Source of the DNA: Eudromia elegans
Taxonomy: Eukaryota; Chordata; Aves; Tinamiformes; Tinamidae
Assembly (NCBI GenBank): GCA_003342815.1
Contig: PTEX01000487.1
Span: forward strand, 8,393-72,392
Length of the DNA stretch: 64,000 bases
Direction of reading: 5' to 3'
This document shows positions 61,901 through 64,000 of the stretch, piece by piece (the stretch's first letter is position 1; every line of letters starts with the position of its first letter). Position numbers and translations under genes: made by a program. The notes beneath the pieces were generated by a model. That model was not told the origin of the DNA. It was given only the letters and a program-made list of their open reading frames with translations, and ran no database searches.

Positions 61901-63040
61901 GTAAAACAAATATAGAGATGAGTCTTCTAGCATTTTTTTTGTTCTGCACAGATTTTGTCAAGTAATTTGAAGTTAAATTTCCTACTTCCAGTGGCCTGTT
62001 ACGATTGCACTGCTGATCAGATTAGATAGTTTAGACATTTCTTGTGCTTTAGCTAGTGGAAATGTACACCAATGCACCAATGTAAAAAAAAAAAAAAAAA
62101 AAAGAAAAAAAAAGAAAAAAAAGAAACTCTGCTGTTTTCTCACTTCATAACTTGAGTGTCCTGGATTTTTGTCATGATCAACACGGCAACTCAGGGAATA
62201 AGGTTAATTACTGGGTTGGCTTATAAACTTTTGATGGATACATTGAAGTTGGAATATAAATGTTAATTTCAAAGATGCTATATTAATCTACCATAAAGAA
62301 TACTGAAGAGAAGGTAAATGTAACATATAATATGTCAAGCAGGTGAGTGCATACACACAAATGTTAATCATGAAAAAAGACTATATTTTGTTTGAATTTC
62401 TGAAGTTTCTTAAAACACAGAATTATTGAGCACTTCCTCTCGAGCAAATATTAAGAATTAATGCAGCTTAACAGACACAACACTGATGGAGTGGTTTCTG
62501 TTAAAAGAATTCTCTATGTCATCCTCAGCTGCTCTAAAGCTGTAAAATTGTATGTTCAAATGTTTTGCAAGCCAAAGTCTATATGTAATATAGATTTATT
62601 TTAAAGCTGTTCTTAATCAGTGTGCTCACCTGATACTTGAAAAAAAATAGTTTAGGGTAAATAACTATAATAACTACATGATTAAAATAAAGTCACTTTT
62701 ATTAAAATAAAAGTTACTATCTATTAAAATATGCATATATTGAAAGACAAAACATACATTCAAGCAAGTTATGTGGCTGATGAACTGTAAATAAGTGTTT
62801 CACATTTGGAAAATAATAAATTGCTTAGAATAAAAATTGATAAAATGTATTAAGTTTAACCATGCAGCGTTTGATCATAGTGACTTTAGTATTTGCTCAG
62901 GTGACCAGTGTAACACTTATATAACCTTGATTACTTGATGAACAAGTAGTATGGTTAACAGTTAAATGTTAAGTCATCATTACATAAAATGAAACTAATT
63001 GTGGAGTCATTCTCAGACTAGAAAATATCTGTTTCTGCGA
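58985..63040. other. Unique AT-rich non-coding DNA
   Basis: No gene is supportable. It includes T18 at 59503-59520, a two-unit tandem repeat (agtagtatcagtttaaaacaaa) at about 59633-59678, and a small TA/CA-rich patch near 60355-60420. Confidence 0.55.
62084..62126. repeat. A-rich tract, A20 then (GAAAAAAAA)n
   Basis: A20 at 62084-62103 is followed by A-runs broken by single G. No CR1-like or other retroposon body precedes it on either strand, so it is not an obvious tail. Confidence 0.8.
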
Positions 63041-63075
63041 GGGGGGGGGAAAAAAATATATATATATATATATAA
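63041..63075. repeat. Compound G9-A7-(TA)n tract
   Basis: G9 (63041-63049), A7 (63050-63056) and about nine TA units follow one another without a gap. Confidence 0.9.
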
Positions 63076-63600
63076 TGTATATCTATCACATTGTTTTTAA
63101 AAGTTCCATGAAAGAACAGAACTGCTTTTGTACAGAAACATTCTTTCTATCAGGTGCATATATTGAGTTCTTCCCCAAACCTGAAACAGTTTGAATTAAT
63201 TTGCAAATGAAAACTTGATAAGAATACAGTTTCAAAGAATCAGCTGAGCAAACTGAGCTTCTGCTGCTCATAAAGTAGTCAATAATGAAGATGAGCTGGC
63301 AGATGGACTAGAATTAGAATTGATGAAGAATTTTTCAGCAAGCATTATTGCACCAAAATATTCACAGCAATGAATTGACCTTGGTGAAACACATGAGCAA
63401 ATTCAAATGGGTGAAATGACTCCTGAAAAGCAAAAGTTACCACTGAGAAGTCAACAACTGAGGTGATCATTAGACAGGCACAGCTATGCTCAAGTGTCAG
63501 ACTGAGGATTTAAAACTCTGTTTGAGTTTGAAAAGATTAAGATATAAGCCTGAGCTATTCAACTTTTTGCTTTGCAACCAATACAGAGAAGTGAGCTCTT

Positions 63601-63624
63601 AAAAAAAAAAGGGGGGGGGGGGGG
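63601..63624 (+). repeat. A10G14 homopolymer junction
   Basis: Ten A are followed directly by fourteen G. Long G runs are rare in AT-rich DNA and error-prone in sequencing, so the exact length is uncertain. Confidence 0.9.
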
Positions 63625-64000
63625 CGTTGGTATTCTAAAATATATGTTATGCTCTCCATGGATGTGTTTCTCTCTGTCCACCAAAGCATTTAGGGGACAC
63701 CTAACTTTCAGAAATTTAATTTACGTAGACAAATATGTGTTTCTCATCAATTCTATATTATAATCTGACCAAACTTCTTCAAGTATATCCATTCTGAAGG
63801 CTGTAAAGCCTTCACCAACATACTGATCTGCTCAGAAGTCTCAGTTGCTGGAAGTGCTCTGTCTCTCCTAATTAAACCTTATATTCAAATTTTGACATGT
63901 AGGATTTCACTCATCTCTCTTCTACAATTTTTCAGGGACAAGTTTTATATGTCCTTATTTATTGGCTAAGTGGGAAGTGGAAAAATTAACAACAACAAAA
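63625..64000. other. Unique non-coding DNA to the window end
   Basis: I see no gene. One perfect 8-bp hairpin with a GNRA-type loop is present: TGAAGGCT 63795-63802, loop GTAA, AGCCTTCA 63807-63814. Confidence 0.55.

Noticed and set aside
1..64000. CRISPR arrays, operons, ribosome binding sites and phage genes
   Set aside because: Base composition, CR1 elements and lack of long frames show eukaryotic nuclear DNA. No direct-repeat arrays with regular spacers were seen.

Overview
This window looks like avian nuclear DNA, probably a gene-poor, AT-rich stretch of a macrochromosome (intergenic or deep intronic). The main evidence is a set of CR1 non-LTR retrotransposon copies that end in the CR1 3' octamer ATTCTATG, on a background of mostly single-copy DNA, AT microsatellites and homopolymer tracts. 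I found no host protein-coding gene, exon series, rRNA, tRNA or CRISPR array that I can support. The longest open frames outside repeats are about the size expected by chance in AT-rich DNA.

Layout. 1-1592: a CR1 copy with an inverted 5' part (1 to about 243, minus strand) joined to a direct 3' part (251-1592). It entered the window already cut at the left edge. 1593-5518: unique AT-rich DNA with two striking foldback structures (2159-2275 and 2632-2836). 5519-6219: a solo LTR of an endogenous retrovirus, 689 bp, TG...CA ends, flanked by a perfect 6-bp target duplication ATCATT. 6220-39940: a long stretch of non-coding DNA with microsatellites at 6375, 12279, 15597 and 28950, a possible conserved regulatory block near 6540-6910, a palindromic GATA site at 33284 and short perfect hairpins. 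39941-40450: a 5'-truncated CR1 on the minus strand. 43925-44562 and 50297-50926: two copies of a second CR1 subfamily that begin at the same element position. 46795-49091: a 76-bp, 96%-identical inverted repeat around 2.14 kb. 52022-53045: the best preserved CR1, with about 309 codons open to the natural stop. 53443-53502: a 60-bp CR1 3' stub. 53503-64000: unique AT-rich DNA with hairpins, a polypyrimidine tract and A/G homopolymers.

Nothing here acts as a gene set. Every recognisable protein-coding remnant is CR1 reverse transcriptase C-terminal sequence. All copies lack the endonuclease and promoter ends within the window, so none could move on its own. The points of interest are structural: a twin-priming inversion, snap-back junctions, an LTR dated by its intact target duplication, and several inverted repeats that known repeat families do not obviously explain.
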